Below are positions 24,095 to 33,700 of a stretch of DNA of 39,322 nucleotides, piece by piece (position 1 is the first letter of the stretch; every line of letters starts with the position of its first letter). The translations under genes and the position numbers were made by a program. The DNA is from Clostridia bacterium (GTDB lineage Bacteria > Bacillota > Clostridia > Christensenellales > Borkfalkiaceae). The notes below the pieces were generated by a model, which had not been told where the DNA came from, did no database searches, and saw only the letters and a list, made by a program, of their open reading frames with translations. The DNA lies in the NCBI GenBank assembly GCA_900770185.1, contig CAAGJM010000033.1:1-39322 (forward strand), in the 5' to 3' direction.

Positions 24095-24766
24095 TTATTC
24101 TTTATCGAGTAAATCGGGGCGTTTTTCTTTGGTTATTTTTATAGACTGCTCTCTTCTCCATTTATCGACTTCGCCGTGGTTTCCCGAAACGAGAATATCG
24201 GGCACTTTAAGCCCCTTAAACTCTTGCGGGCGGGTGTATTGCGGATATTCGAGCAAGCCGCCCGTAAAACTTTCTTCACTTAAACTGTCGGCGGCAAGCA
24301 CGCCGTCAACGTAGCGGGAAACGGCGTCGGTCACAACCATTGCGGGGAGTTCGCCGCCCGTCAAAACGTAATCGCCGATAGAAAGTTCTTCGTCGATATA
24401 TAAGTCTATAACGCGCTGATCAACGCCCTCGTAATGCCCGGCAAGAAGCAAAAGCCAACCGCTCGCGATATAATCTTTTATAAGGCTCTGTTTAAAAATT
24501 TTGCCTTTAGGGGACATATAGACCCTGCGCGCCTCGTGGCGAGGGTCGATTGCCTCTATTGCGGAGGCGATGGGTTGCGGGGTCATAACCATGCCCGCGC
24601 CGCCGCCGAAAGGATAATCGTCGCACTTTCTGTGTTTATTTAAAGTATAATCGCGGATATCGTGAATATTTATTTCGATTTTTTTTGCCACCGTCGCCCT
24701 GCCGATAACGCTTTCTTTAAGGGGCGTAAACATTTCGGGGAAAAGCGTCAATATATCAATTTTCAT
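24095..24766 (-). CDS. trmD: tRNA (guanine-N1-)-methyltransferase TrmD
   Basis: This 223-aa SPOUT methyltransferase begins MKIDILTLFPEMF and has YPFGGGAGMVM, the trefoil-knot stretch SIGDYVLTGGELPAMVVTDA and an EYPQYTRP motif. It makes m1G37 in tRNAs and prevents frameshifting. The start overlaps the end of rimM by 11 bases, so translation is coupled. It is slightly short compared with the usual 240-250 aa; the C-terminal tail is trimmed. Confidence 0.96.
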   Translation of the reverse strand: MKIDILTLFPEMFTPLKESVIGRATVAKKIEINIHDIRDYTLNKHRKCDDYPFGGGAGMVMTPQPIASAIEAIDPRHEARRVYMSPKGKIFKQSLIKDYIASGWLLLLAGHYEGVDQRVIDLYIDEELSIGDYVLTGGELPAMVVTDAVSRYVDGVLAADSLSEESFTGGLLEYPQYTRPQEFKGLKVPDILVSGNHGEVDKWRREQSIKITKEKRPDLLDKE

Positions 24767-25364
24767 AAGTCGCGCACTCGTAAAATTTCGCTTTATCGAC
24801 CGTTATGGTTTTTGCGTTAAGGTCGATTTTTGAGTTTAAAACTTTCAAAAACGGCATATATATAACGCCGCTTTTTTGCGGCTTTTCGGCGTTTTTTTGC
24901 GGCTTTTTGTCGCTTGTTTTATCATCGTTTTCCGTTTCTTCAACAGATTTGTTTTCGCCGTCGTTACCGCCTGCCGCTTCGACGCCGCTTATAACGAACA
25001 TATCTACGTTCGATTTTATTACGTCTTGTATCGTGCCGATTTTATCTTCGCCCGCGTATAGAGTAAGCCCGATTAAATCTTCGATAAAATAAGCGTTTTT
25101 ATCTTTGTTTATAAGAGATTTGTCGGCGTAAACTTCCGCGCCGCGCAAAGCTTCGGCGGCGTTTCTGTCGCATATACCCTGCAAGCCTAAAAAGGCGCAC
25201 GGAACACCCGCGTCCTTAATAGTATTTATTTTATAAAGCTTATCGCCGATATACGCTTCTTTTAAATTTTTAACGCTGAAAAAGCCGTCCGTAAGCAACA
25301 GAACTTTTACTTCGCCCTTTATGCCCTGCGGCTTAACCACGCGCCCGATTAACAATTTTTGCAT
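24756..25364 (-). CDS. rimM: 16S rRNA processing protein RimM with charged insertion
   Basis: The N-terminal part IGRVVKPQGIKGEVKVLLLTD and the C-terminal PRC-barrel part (FIEDLIGLTLY.. and VIYMPFLKVLNSKIDLNAKTI) identify RimM, which binds S19 and aids 30S maturation. The protein is 202 aa instead of about 165-175. The excess is a low-complexity Lys/Glu/Asp/Asn/Gln insert at about 127-162 in the PRC barrel, starting near GGNDGEN and ending before SGVIYMPF. It looks like a flexible loop. No ribosome-binding site is visible, so it may be coupled to khpA upstream. Confidence 0.93.
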   Translation of the reverse strand: MQKLLIGRVVKPQGIKGEVKVLLLTDGFFSVKNLKEAYIGDKLYKINTIKDAGVPCAFLGLQGICDRNAAEALRGAEVYADKSLINKDKNAYFIEDLIGLTLYAGEDKIGTIQDVIKSNVDMFVISGVEAAGGNDGENKSVEETENDDKTSDKKPQKNAEKPQKSGVIYMPFLKVLNSKIDLNAKTITVDKAKFYECATYEN

Positions 25365-25381
25365 AAAAAGATGAGAGAAAT

Positions 25382-25621
25382 TTATTCAATTTCTCCCCTT
25401 TCCTTAATTTCGATATTGTATTTTTTGTTTTCTTTAACCGCCGCCGCGCGTACCAAAGTGCGCAAAGCTTTCGCAAGCTTACCCTGGCGCCCTATAACTT
25501 TACCCATATCGCTCTCGTCCAAAACGACGGTTACGGTGGTAACGTCGCCATCTTCGCTTACGATATAGTCCGCCTGCTTTTCGGCAAAACGGCTTACAAC
25601 GTATTTAATAAGGTCAAGCAT
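25382..25621 (-). CDS. khpA: KH-domain RNA-binding protein KhpA (YlqC)
   Basis: The 79-aa protein is a single KH domain with the GxxG loop GRQG (44-47) in VIGRQGKLAKALRTLV. KhpA, often with KhpB/Jag, binds small and messenger RNAs and affects cell division in Firmicutes. It sits in its standard place between rpsP and rimM. An AAGAGGG site precedes the ATG. Confidence 0.95.
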   Translation of the reverse strand: MLDLIKYVVSRFAEKQADYIVSEDGDVTTVTVVLDESDMGKVIGRQGKLAKALRTLVRAAAVKENKKYNIEIKERGEIE

Positions 25622-25634
25622 TATTCAAACCCTC

Positions 25635-25931
25635 TTATTTCTTTTTCTTCTTGGGGTTGGTTTTTGCGGGCGAAAGTTTAGCGGGTTTTTCGATAACGCC
25701 TGCTTTAATAAGCATAGATTTTACGGTTTCGGTGGGTTGAACGCCTTTTGCTATCCAGTCTTTAGCCTTTTCAACGTCGATAACTACTTCCGCGGGGTTA
25801 ACGTTGGGGTTGTAGTGACCGATTTTTTCGATGTACGCGCCGTCGCGTGCCTTTCTCGAATCAACGACTACTATTCTGTATAAAGCGTTGTCTTTGTCAC
25901 CGAGTCTGGTGAGCCTCATTTTTACTGCCAT
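25635..25931 (-). CDS. rpsP: 30S ribosomal protein S16
   Basis: From the ATG at 25931 (GGAGG about 7 bases upstream) the protein is 98 aa and starts AVKMRLTRLGDKDNALYRIVV. An in-frame ATG at 25946 lies before the ribosome-binding site and is rejected. S16 stabilises the 30S body. The C terminus carries a basic tail ending in five lysines. It follows ffh and starts the rpsP-khpA-rimM-trmD run. Confidence 0.97.
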   Translation of the reverse strand: MAVKMRLTRLGDKDNALYRIVVVDSRKARDGAYIEKIGHYNPNVNPAEVVIDVEKAKDWIAKGVQPTETVKSMLIKAGVIEKPAKLSPAKTNPKKKKK

Positions 25932-26002
25932 GGTTTTATCCTCCAAAAAAATATCTTAGGTTATTTTGCGATTCGCCGCGCAATATTTGCGGGCGTTCGC
26001 AT

Positions 26003-27328
26003 TTATCTGAACGGGAACCCTCGTTTCCCGTTTTTGAACTGTTTCATAAGTTGCTTGGTCTGGTCAAACTGCTTTAAAAGCGCGTTGACTTCCTGAACGG
26101 TGGTGCCGCTGCCCGTCGCCACCCGCATTTTGCGCGAGTAGTTTAAAATTTGCGGGTTTTCGCGCTCGCGCTTCGTCATAGACTGGATAATAGCTTTCGT
26201 TCTTAGCATCTTTTTCTCGTCTATTTCGCCTACGCTTGCGTTTTTGAACTTGCCGCCAAGCCCGGGGAGCATGCTCATAATATCCTGCGCGCCGCCCATT
26301 TTTTTAATCATATCGAATTGTTTAAGATAATCGTCAAGCGTGAAAGAATTTTCTTTCATGCGCTTTTGCATTTCTTTAACTTCTTCTTCCGAAACCGCTT
26401 GCTGAGCCTTTTCGATAAGACTTAAAACGTCGCCCATTCCTAAAATGCGCTTAGCCATACGGTCGGGGTAAAACGGCTCTAAATCGCCAAGTTTTTCACC
26501 CGTGGAAACGAATTTTATGGGTTTGCCGGTCACCGCTTTGACGGATAAGCACGCGCCGCCGCGCGTATCGCCGTCAAGTTTGGTCAACACCGCGCCCGTG
26601 ATGCCGAGCGTATCGTTAAAAGTCTTCGCTACGTTTACGGCGTCCTGCCCCGTCATAGAGTCTATCGTCAATAAAATATCGGTGGGGGAAACTTTTTTTT
26701 CGATTTCTTTAAGCTCTTCCATAAGCGTTTCGTCTATGTGGAGCCTGCCCGCCGTGTCGAGTAATACCACGTCGAACCCGTAACGCTTGGCGTAAGCGAC
26801 GGCGTCGTCCGCTATCTTAACGGGGTTTTTGTTGCCTTCTTCAAAGCACTCTACCCCCGCTTTTTCGGAAACGACTTTAAGTTGAGTTATAGCCGCGGGG
26901 CGATAAACGTCGCACGCGACGGTTAAAACCTTTTTGCCGCTGCTTTTTAAGTTGAGCGCAAGTTTACCCGTCAAAGTGGTTTTGCCCGCGCCCTGAAGCC
27001 CGCACATCATTATGATTTGCGGCGGGTTATTTGCGATATTTAACTTTGAATTCGTCGAACCCATAAGCTCGGTGAGTTCGTCCGAAACGATTTTTATAAC
27101 TTGCTGGGAAGGGCTTAAACTCTTTAAGACTTCCTGACCGAGAGCCTTTTCGCTGACTTTTTGAACGAATTCTTTCGCGACGGTAAGGTTTACGTCCGCC
27201 TCTAAAAGCGCAATGCGAACTTCACGCATTGCCTGCTTTATTTCAAGTTCGGTAAGCGTGCCGCGCTTCGTAAGCTTGGTGAATATGTGATTAAGTTTTT
27301 CGCTGAGTCCGCTAAAAACGTTTGCCAT
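26003..27328 (-). CDS. ffh: Signal recognition particle protein Ffh
   Basis: The 441-aa SRP54 homologue has an N domain, a G domain with CGLQGAGKTT (109-118), DTAGRLHID and TKLDGDTRGG, and a methionine-containing M domain (from about 300) with the SRP-RNA-binding turn GSGTTVQEVN. It binds signal peptides at the ribosome and docks on FtsY. The ATG overlaps the ylxM stop (TAATG), so translation is coupled. The SRP RNA gene was not found in this window. Confidence 0.97.
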   Translation of the reverse strand: MANVFSGLSEKLNHIFTKLTKRGTLTELEIKQAMREVRIALLEADVNLTVAKEFVQKVSEKALGQEVLKSLSPSQQVIKIVSDELTELMGSTNSKLNIANNPPQIIMMCGLQGAGKTTLTGKLALNLKSSGKKVLTVACDVYRPAAITQLKVVSEKAGVECFEEGNKNPVKIADDAVAYAKRYGFDVVLLDTAGRLHIDETLMEELKEIEKKVSPTDILLTIDSMTGQDAVNVAKTFNDTLGITGAVLTKLDGDTRGGACLSVKAVTGKPIKFVSTGEKLGDLEPFYPDRMAKRILGMGDVLSLIEKAQQAVSEEEVKEMQKRMKENSFTLDDYLKQFDMIKKMGGAQDIMSMLPGLGGKFKNASVGEIDEKKMLRTKAIIQSMTKRERENPQILNYSRKMRVATGSGTTVQEVNALLKQFDQTKQLMKQFKNGKRGFPFR

Positions 27329-27642
27329 TAAATTTTACCTATCGCTTTGCTTAACGCGCTTTTTACTTCCTCGTCGGTAATTTTATCCAAAAGTTTTATA
27401 AGATTGCGCTTTTTGGATATGAGCCCGAGCTTTTCGTCATACCCCCTTAACGCTTCGCGCGTTTTCGAGAGCGCGTCTGAAACGCTTTGGCGGCTGACCC
27501 CCTTCATTTCGGATATCTCCGCAAGGGATAAGTCGCACGAATAATAAAGATAAAAAACTTCCCGCTGGTTTTCGGTTAAAAGCGAGCCGTACTCGCCGAA
27601 CAACTCGTTAAAAATCAGTTCGTCGGAAAATTCTTTACTCAT
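27328..27642 (-). CDS. ylxM: YlxM family putative DNA-binding/SRP-associated protein
   Basis: From ATG 27642 the protein is 104 aa and starts MSKEFSDELIFNELFGEYGSLLT, which lines up with the start of B. subtilis YlxM. It carries a sigma70-region-4-like helix-turn-helix (LSLAEISEMKGVSRQSVSDAL). YlxM is encoded with ffh and is reported to modulate SRP. An upstream ATG (27654) overlaps the -10 box and cannot be the start. The chosen ATG has no ribosome-binding site and lies about 10 bases from the -10 box, so the mRNA is nearly leaderless. Confidence 0.9.
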   Translation of the reverse strand: MSKEFSDELIFNELFGEYGSLLTENQREVFYLYYSCDLSLAEISEMKGVSRQSVSDALSKTREALRGYDEKLGLISKKRNLIKLLDKITDEEVKSALSKAIGKI

Positions 27643-27652
27643 GACGCTTTGC

Positions 27653-27681
27653 ATTTTAACATATTATAAAGCGGCTGTCAA
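27653..27681 (-). promoter_or_regulatory. Promoter of the ylxM-ffh-rpsP transcript
   Basis: On the minus strand a perfect TTGACA (27681-27676) and TAAAAT (27658-27653, with TG just upstream) are 17 bases apart. The -35 box lies within one arm of the upstream terminator hairpin. Start near 27647. Confidence 0.85.
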
Positions 27682-27702
27682 GTAAAATTGCTTGACAGCC
27701 GC
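27671..27702 (-). terminator. Terminator of the GH78-like gene, containing the next -35 box
   Basis: GCGGCTGTCAAG (27671-27682) pairs perfectly with CTTGACAGCCGC (27691-27702) around an eight-base loop. Minus-strand bases after it are TTTATAAT, so the T-run is weak. The downstream arm is also the ylxM -35 region. Confidence 0.75.
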
Positions 27703-27739
27703 AAATTTTATTTTTATAAGTTTTTTCTTGCGGATTTTA

Positions 27740-29824
27740 TTATTTATTAAGCGCGTTGTAAGCTTTATCCAAAGCGTAAGCCGCAAAAGACGCAAAACCG
27801 TGGTTTTTGCTCGCCCGCCCGTGCGAATGTTCCCATAGCGTGCGAGTAGTTTTGCCCATTTCGCCGAAGTAAGCGGTAACGCATTTTAAAACAAGGTCGT
27901 ATTCGCCCAACTTTAAAAGGGTCAAAAGCCGCATATACACGCCGATGAACATATCTATTTTGATAATTTCGGGGCGCGTTTTTCTGTCGGCCGCAAACAC
28001 GCGCGTTATAAGGTCGTAAAGCTTAGCGTACTTTTTATCGTTTTTAACATCAATGCCCGCAAAAAACGCGGCGTAATATTGGCAAATTTCGCTGCAATCG
28101 CTTTGAAGCACGAGTTTGCCGTTTTCCCGCACGGCGTGATCGAAGAAAACTTCGCCGTTAAAACTTTGTTTTATCGCCGCGGCGGCAATTTTTTCGGCTT
28201 TTGTTTTAAGCGTTTTATCGCCTACGATATCGGCGGCGCGGCGAAGAGTTTCGGCGTATAAAAAGTTCGTGGGGTAGCTTACGTCTTTCGTCCAGTTATT
28301 CGCGTCCGACCACTCGATAAAGTTCCATTTGGGGAGATTTTCTAAAAGCCCGTCCTCGTTTTCGTAGCGTTCAAAGTATTTCAAAAGCCCATTTACCTTA
28401 TCGCAAAATTCCGCTTTTTCGCTCAAATTATCACGCTTAAAAATATAGTCGTGAACCTCCAGGATAAACCACATCGTCCACTGCGGGATATAGTTGCCGC
28501 TTAACTCTGCGTCCGACGGATAGCACATGGGGATAACCCCGTCCTCATACTCGCCGTCGTTTTTATAAAGAAGATAGTTTTGCAAAAACGCCTTTTCGAC
28601 CCTGCTTTCGTTAAACAAAAACCTTTCGGTTATAGCCGAAAAATAACTGTCGCAAAGCCAGCCCGCCCGCTCGCGCGAGGGGCAATCGGTAAATATATCT
28701 ACAGCGTTGTGCAAAAAGCTTCTGACCGCGCTTTCGTAAATCAAATTCAGCGTTTCGTCTTTATAATCGCGCTTTATATCGGGCGAATAATGCTCGAACT
28801 TCCTTACGCTTACGCCGCTTATCGTCACGCTTCCTTCGGTCGATAAAACGACCAGTCTTCTTAAAGAATACGGCTCTATCGAATAAAAATCTATCGTTTC
28901 GCCGCCGCTTACGGTAATTGCCATTGCGTTAAGCGTGCCGTCGTCGAGATATTTAAAGTCGTTATCCAAATGCGTTTCGCTGAACCCGACGTAGACGGTT
29001 GCGGCGGTTTCGGCGTGTATTTTTAAGCCTATAAACCCCGCGTAAACCTTTAAAAAGTCAAACAGCGCGGCTTCGTTTTCTTCAATGGTAATCGGTAATT
29101 TTAAGGTTTTATCGCAAAAATTAAACTTCGCGCGGTTTATATAGTCGAAGGGTTTTAAACACACGTCGTCGTACGTGCCCCACTCTTTAAACCTGTAACA
29201 CTCGCGCGGGTCGGCGCTTACGCCGTCTTTTAAAAAACCGCCCTTTATTCCGCCGCTAAGCGAAACCGCACCGTAATTCGGGTATGGCGCAACCCTTTCG
29301 ATAAAGGTAACGTCCGCGCAAACCTCTTCGGTTTCGCGCTTGAATTTTTCGTCGAAAACACCGCCGCGGGTATAATCGTAACACTCGGTAAAATGGCGTT
29401 GATATGAATATCTTTGAGTATTTTCAATCTTCGTTTCGGGCGCGCTGGCGGAAAAATTTTCGCCCGTAGCTGCTATTACTTTGCCGTTTTTTACAACTTC
29501 GCAAATAATAAACGACGGTTGAAGGGCGACCGATAAGGAGTGGTTTTTATAACTTAAAAGTTCCAAAACGATAGTGTTTTCGCCGTTTTTTGAGTTTAAG
29601 CCGGTTAAACTATACTCATCAACGCGGGCGAAACCTTTTGCCGCCCTTGCGGGGCCGAAGCCCAAAAACTTTCCGTTTACCGTTAAACGATAAAAATCGA
29701 AGGCGGCAACTTTAAGCGTTGCGCCTTCAATGTTTTTAAGCGTTGTTTTGTAAGCGGAATAGCCGTTCAGTTTACCCTGAACGCCCGCCGCTATAATTTT
29801 TTTTGCCTTTTTAAAAAATTCCAT
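27740..29824 (-). CDS. GH78-like alpha-L-rhamnosidase
   Basis: From ATG 29824 (GGGGG 8 bases upstream; the ATG at 29839 lies on that site and is rejected) the protein is 694 aa. It has N-terminal beta-sandwich regions (to about 330) and an (alpha/alpha)6 barrel. The GH78 catalytic motif reads TDCPSRERAGWLCDSYF, keeping D380, E385 and D392, equivalent to D567, E572 and D579 of Bacillus RhaB. The C-terminal HSHGRASKNHGFAS is also typical. No signal peptide is seen, so it acts inside the cell on imported rhamnosides. It is placed between ftsY and ylxM, inside an otherwise housekeeping cluster, with no transporter or regulator beside it. Confidence 0.82.
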   Translation of the reverse strand: MEFFKKAKKIIAAGVQGKLNGYSAYKTTLKNIEGATLKVAAFDFYRLTVNGKFLGFGPARAAKGFARVDEYSLTGLNSKNGENTIVLELLSYKNHSLSVALQPSFIICEVVKNGKVIAATGENFSASAPETKIENTQRYSYQRHFTECYDYTRGGVFDEKFKRETEEVCADVTFIERVAPYPNYGAVSLSGGIKGGFLKDGVSADPRECYRFKEWGTYDDVCLKPFDYINRAKFNFCDKTLKLPITIEENEAALFDFLKVYAGFIGLKIHAETAATVYVGFSETHLDNDFKYLDDGTLNAMAITVSGGETIDFYSIEPYSLRRLVVLSTEGSVTISGVSVRKFEHYSPDIKRDYKDETLNLIYESAVRSFLHNAVDIFTDCPSRERAGWLCDSYFSAITERFLFNESRVEKAFLQNYLLYKNDGEYEDGVIPMCYPSDAELSGNYIPQWTMWFILEVHDYIFKRDNLSEKAEFCDKVNGLLKYFERYENEDGLLENLPKWNFIEWSDANNWTKDVSYPTNFLYAETLRRAADIVGDKTLKTKAEKIAAAAIKQSFNGEVFFDHAVRENGKLVLQSDCSEICQYYAAFFAGIDVKNDKKYAKLYDLITRVFAADRKTRPEIIKIDMFIGVYMRLLTLLKLGEYDLVLKCVTAYFGEMGKTTRTLWEHSHGRASKNHGFASFAAYALDKAYNALNK

Positions 29825-29885
29825 AAATTTAACCCCCATTATCGATAAATTTAAAAATTCAAGGCGATTAAAGCATTTTTTTCAT

Positions 29886-30782
29886 TTAAAGTAGCGCGTC
29901 AACGTATTCTTCCGCGTCGAAGGGGATAAGGTCGTCGATTTTTTCGCCCACCCCGACAAACGCCACGGGAATCTGATATTCGTCCACGAGCGACACGATA
30001 AATCCGCCCTTTGCCGTTCCGTCAAGCTTGGTTAAAAGCACGCCGTCAAGCCCGATTGCGTCGTTAAAAGTTTTAACTTGCGAAAGAGCGTTGTTGCCCG
30101 TCGTCGCGTCGAGCGCGATGAACTTGTAAAAACTCGCTTCGGGATACTCTCTTTCAACCACGCGCGCCATTTTTTTAAGCTCTTCCATAAGGTTAGCTTT
30201 AACGTGAAGCCTGCCCGCCGTATCGATAATCAGAACGTCTGTTTTTTTAGATTTTTGCGATTGAAGCGCGTCGTAAACGACTGCCGACGGGTCCGCGCCC
30301 TCGGCGTGTTTTATAATTCTTACGTCCGCCCTGTCCGCCCAAATCGAAAGCTGCTCGCTTGCGGCGGCGCGGAAAGTGTCCGCCGCGGCTACGGTTACGG
30401 TCTTTTTTAAGGTTAAAAAGCGCTTGCAAAGTTTGCCTATCGTCGTGGTTTTGCCTACCCCGTTCACGCCTACAACCATTATTATAAGGGGGTATTCGTA
30501 CTCGATTTCGCCCGCGGAAGAAACTTTATCGTATAAAATCTCTTTCAAACGGTCTTTAACTTCGCTTTCGTCTTTGACCGCGCCGTCTATCATCTCGTCG
30601 CGAAGCTCGTCGACGACGTCCATCGCGGTCGTAACCGATATATCGGCGGATACGAGCGCGTCTGTCAACTTGTCGTAAAATTCTTCGCCGATGCGGTCTA
30701 TTTTAAAGACTTTCGAAAACACCGAAGCGAACTTCTCTTTGGTCTTTTGAAGCCCCGATTTAAGTTTTGAAAATAATCCCAT
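29886..30782 (-). CDS. ftsY: Signal recognition particle receptor FtsY
   Basis: The 298-aa protein consists of the NG domains only: GVNGVGKTT (105-113), DTAGRLHVKANLMEELKK and LDGTAKGG. It lacks the long acidic A domain of E. coli FtsY, as in many Firmicutes; the amphipathic N terminus GLFSKLKSGLQKTKEKF may bind membrane. FtsY receives Ffh-ribosome complexes at the membrane. The ATG follows the smc stop by one base, so it is coupled. Confidence 0.96.
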   Translation of the reverse strand: MGLFSKLKSGLQKTKEKFASVFSKVFKIDRIGEEFYDKLTDALVSADISVTTAMDVVDELRDEMIDGAVKDESEVKDRLKEILYDKVSSAGEIEYEYPLIIMVVGVNGVGKTTTIGKLCKRFLTLKKTVTVAAADTFRAAASEQLSIWADRADVRIIKHAEGADPSAVVYDALQSQKSKKTDVLIIDTAGRLHVKANLMEELKKMARVVEREYPEASFYKFIALDATTGNNALSQVKTFNDAIGLDGVLLTKLDGTAKGGFIVSLVDEYQIPVAFVGVGEKIDDLIPFDAEEYVDALL

Positions 30783-30783
30783 T

Positions 30784-33700
30784 TTATTCGAAGTCTCCGT
30801 ACTTTTCGATATCGCCGTAGTTTATGGAAACTATGCTCGAAACGCCTTTTTCGGGCATGGTTACGCCGAACAAGCCGTTTGCGTGTTCCATGGTTATTTT
30901 TTTGTGGGTTATGCAGATAAACTGCGTTTCTTTCGAGAAGTTTTTAAGGTAGCTTGCAAACCTTTCGACGTTCGCGTCGTCAAGCGCCGCTTCTATTTCG
31001 TCGAGCACGACGAAAGGCATCGGGCGAAGTTTTAATATAGCGAAAAGTATCGCGATAGCGGTGAAAGACTTTTCGCCGCCCGATAAAAGCGATATTTTTT
31101 GCAACTTCTTTCCCGGCGGTTGGGCGATAATTTCTATCCCTGCGTCGAGCGGGTCGCCCGTTTCGCTTTCTTCTATAACCAAATCCGCATTGCCGCCGCC
31201 GAACAGTTCTTTGAACACCTGCGAAAAATTCTGACGAATCGTCTTAAACCCTTCGTCGAACGTAAGAGCCATTTCCTTAGTCAAATCAGTTATAACCTTT
31301 TCTAAGTCCGCTTTGGCTTTTTCGAGATCGTCGCGCTGAGAAACGAGTTCTAAGTACGCGCCGTTCAATTCTTCGTATTCGTCGATAGCGGCGGGGTTTA
31401 CCGAGCCGAGCATTTGTATTTTGCGTTTGAGCGAATTTATTTCTTCTTCGCCCGCTTTTATATCGAAGGCTTCGTCTTTAAGCGGTTTACAACTGTTGTA
31501 ATCAAGCTGATACTCGTTGAAAATCGTTTCGGACATGTGCTCTAAATCGCTGTCGACCTTTGTAAGATTGACTTCTTCCGCCGCCTTTCTGTCCGCGCTG
31601 CGGTCGATTTCAGTCTGCAAAACGTCGCGCGCTTCGTTAGCTTTATTAAGTTTTTCGTTTAACTCGACCTTCTTTTCGTCGAACGATTTAAGTTCGCTTC
31701 TCATGCGGTTAAGTTCGTCCTGCTCGTCTTTAGAGAGGGCTACTTTTTCCGCTTCGCGCTTTAATCCGTCGATTATGTTAAGGTTGCCGGTTATAACTTC
31801 TTCGTCGTTGGCGTTTTTAAAAGTTAAATCTCTTATCTCGCCGTGCATACGCTCTTTATCGCTTTCCGCCGCGGCGATTTCAGCGCGGTAGAAGGATATT
31901 TTAGACTGAATTGCGGTGTTTTCGTCCAGAAGCGCGTCGCGCTCTTCCCTTAATGCGGTGAAGCGTTCCTGATGCTCTTTTTCAAGGCTTGCCGCGTCTT
32001 CACGCTCTTTGTTAAGCTTTTCGCCGCCCGTTTCGATATCGCTGTAAGCAGTCTTAATCTGCTCTAACCTTGCGCTGATTATTGCGATTTCATCGCGGTT
32101 TTTCTCGATTTCGTCTTCCGCGTCTTTAAGTGCGGAAGTTTTAAATTCGACGCTTTCTTTAAGCGCGGCGTACTTTTGTTTGAGTTCGCCCTGCTTTGCG
32201 GTCAAATCGTCGAGTTCTTCGATAAGGGTATTTACCTGCCCCGTCACGCGCTTGCGGTTTTCGTCAAGCCGCTCGAACTCGATTTTGTCGGCTTTTAAAA
32301 CCTCGGCGTACTCGTTCACCGTTCTGTCAACGGATAAAAGGCTTACGTTGTTTTTACTTTGAGAGCCGCCCGTCATAGAACCGCTGCTCGATAAAACGTC
32401 CGCGCCGAGAGTGACTATTTTGAACGCGAACCTGTACTTTTTGGCAATTTCCGTTGCCGACTGTAAATCTCTTGCGATAAGCGTGCCGCCCAAAAGGAAA
32501 GACACCACGTTTTCGTAGTAAGGGTTATATTTAACAAGCTCGGTCGCTAAACCTATGGCGCCGTTTTCTTTAAGCGCGGAACGAAGTTCCGAACCGTTAT
32601 AGCGCGGCTTGACCGTTGAAACGGGAAGAAACGTCACCCTGCCGCCGTCGGTGCGCTTTAAATAGTCGATAAGATACCTTGCGTCGTCGGCGTTATCGAC
32701 GACGATATTCTGCATCGCCCCGCCGATAGCCGTTTCGATGGCGAGTTCGTACTCTTTCTCGGTCGAAATAACGGAAGCGACGGTGCCTTTCACTCTTTTA
32801 GCGACTTCGCCGTCAACGCCTGCGGCGTGCATTATCTTTTTAACGCCGTACGCGTACCCGTCGAAGGAATTTTTTAAGCCCTGATAGAATTTAAGCCCTG
32901 CTTCGTCGGCGGAAATTTTATTGTTTAACGCGTAAATTTTGCTGTTAATTTTAGATAAAAACTCGTTGTTCTGGGCAACGGAAAGTTCTTTATCTTTAAT
33001 GGCCTCTTTGACGTCCGCCAAATCGCTTTCCATTTTTTTAAGGTCGTTTTGCGAACGCTTCAAGTCGTAGTCGATAGCGTTATACTTATCGACAAGCCCG
33101 TTCACCTTTTCGATTATGCCCTTTTGCTGAACGGTTATAACGTTTTGTTCGGTCGAAAGCGAGCCTATGTTCTTATTGATGTCCGCTAAGCCTTCGACGC
33201 TTTTCAATATGCGCGACTGCTCAATCCTCGCGCTCGTTTCGCCGCTCGAAATTTCAGCCGATAAAACGGTGAGTTTTTTGCTGATTTCTTCAGCTTTAAC
33301 GTTTAAATCTTCTATCTTGCTGCTGCAATTTTCAGCATAATCGCTCTTTTTTAAAACGTCGGCGTTAAGCGTTTCAAGTTTTTCTTTCGCGCTTGCGATC
33401 TCGCCTTGAAGCCTTTGATTTTCGCTTTTAAAGTAAGTTATGCGCTCGGCAAAAACCTTTGCGTTACCCGCGCTTTTTTCGATGCTGACGCCCTTATCGT
33501 AAATTTTATCGTTAAGTTCTTTTATATATCTGTCCGCGCTCGCTATTTCGTTCTGGAAGCGTTGATAGTCGGCGTTTATCGCCTCCAAGTCGCGCTTTTT
33601 AGAAAGCAATTCTTCGCCGTAGCCTTTTATTTTTTCGTTGATTTTTTCTTTGATGTCGTTGGCGTTTTCGTACTTATACACGTATGCGTTTACGACGTTA

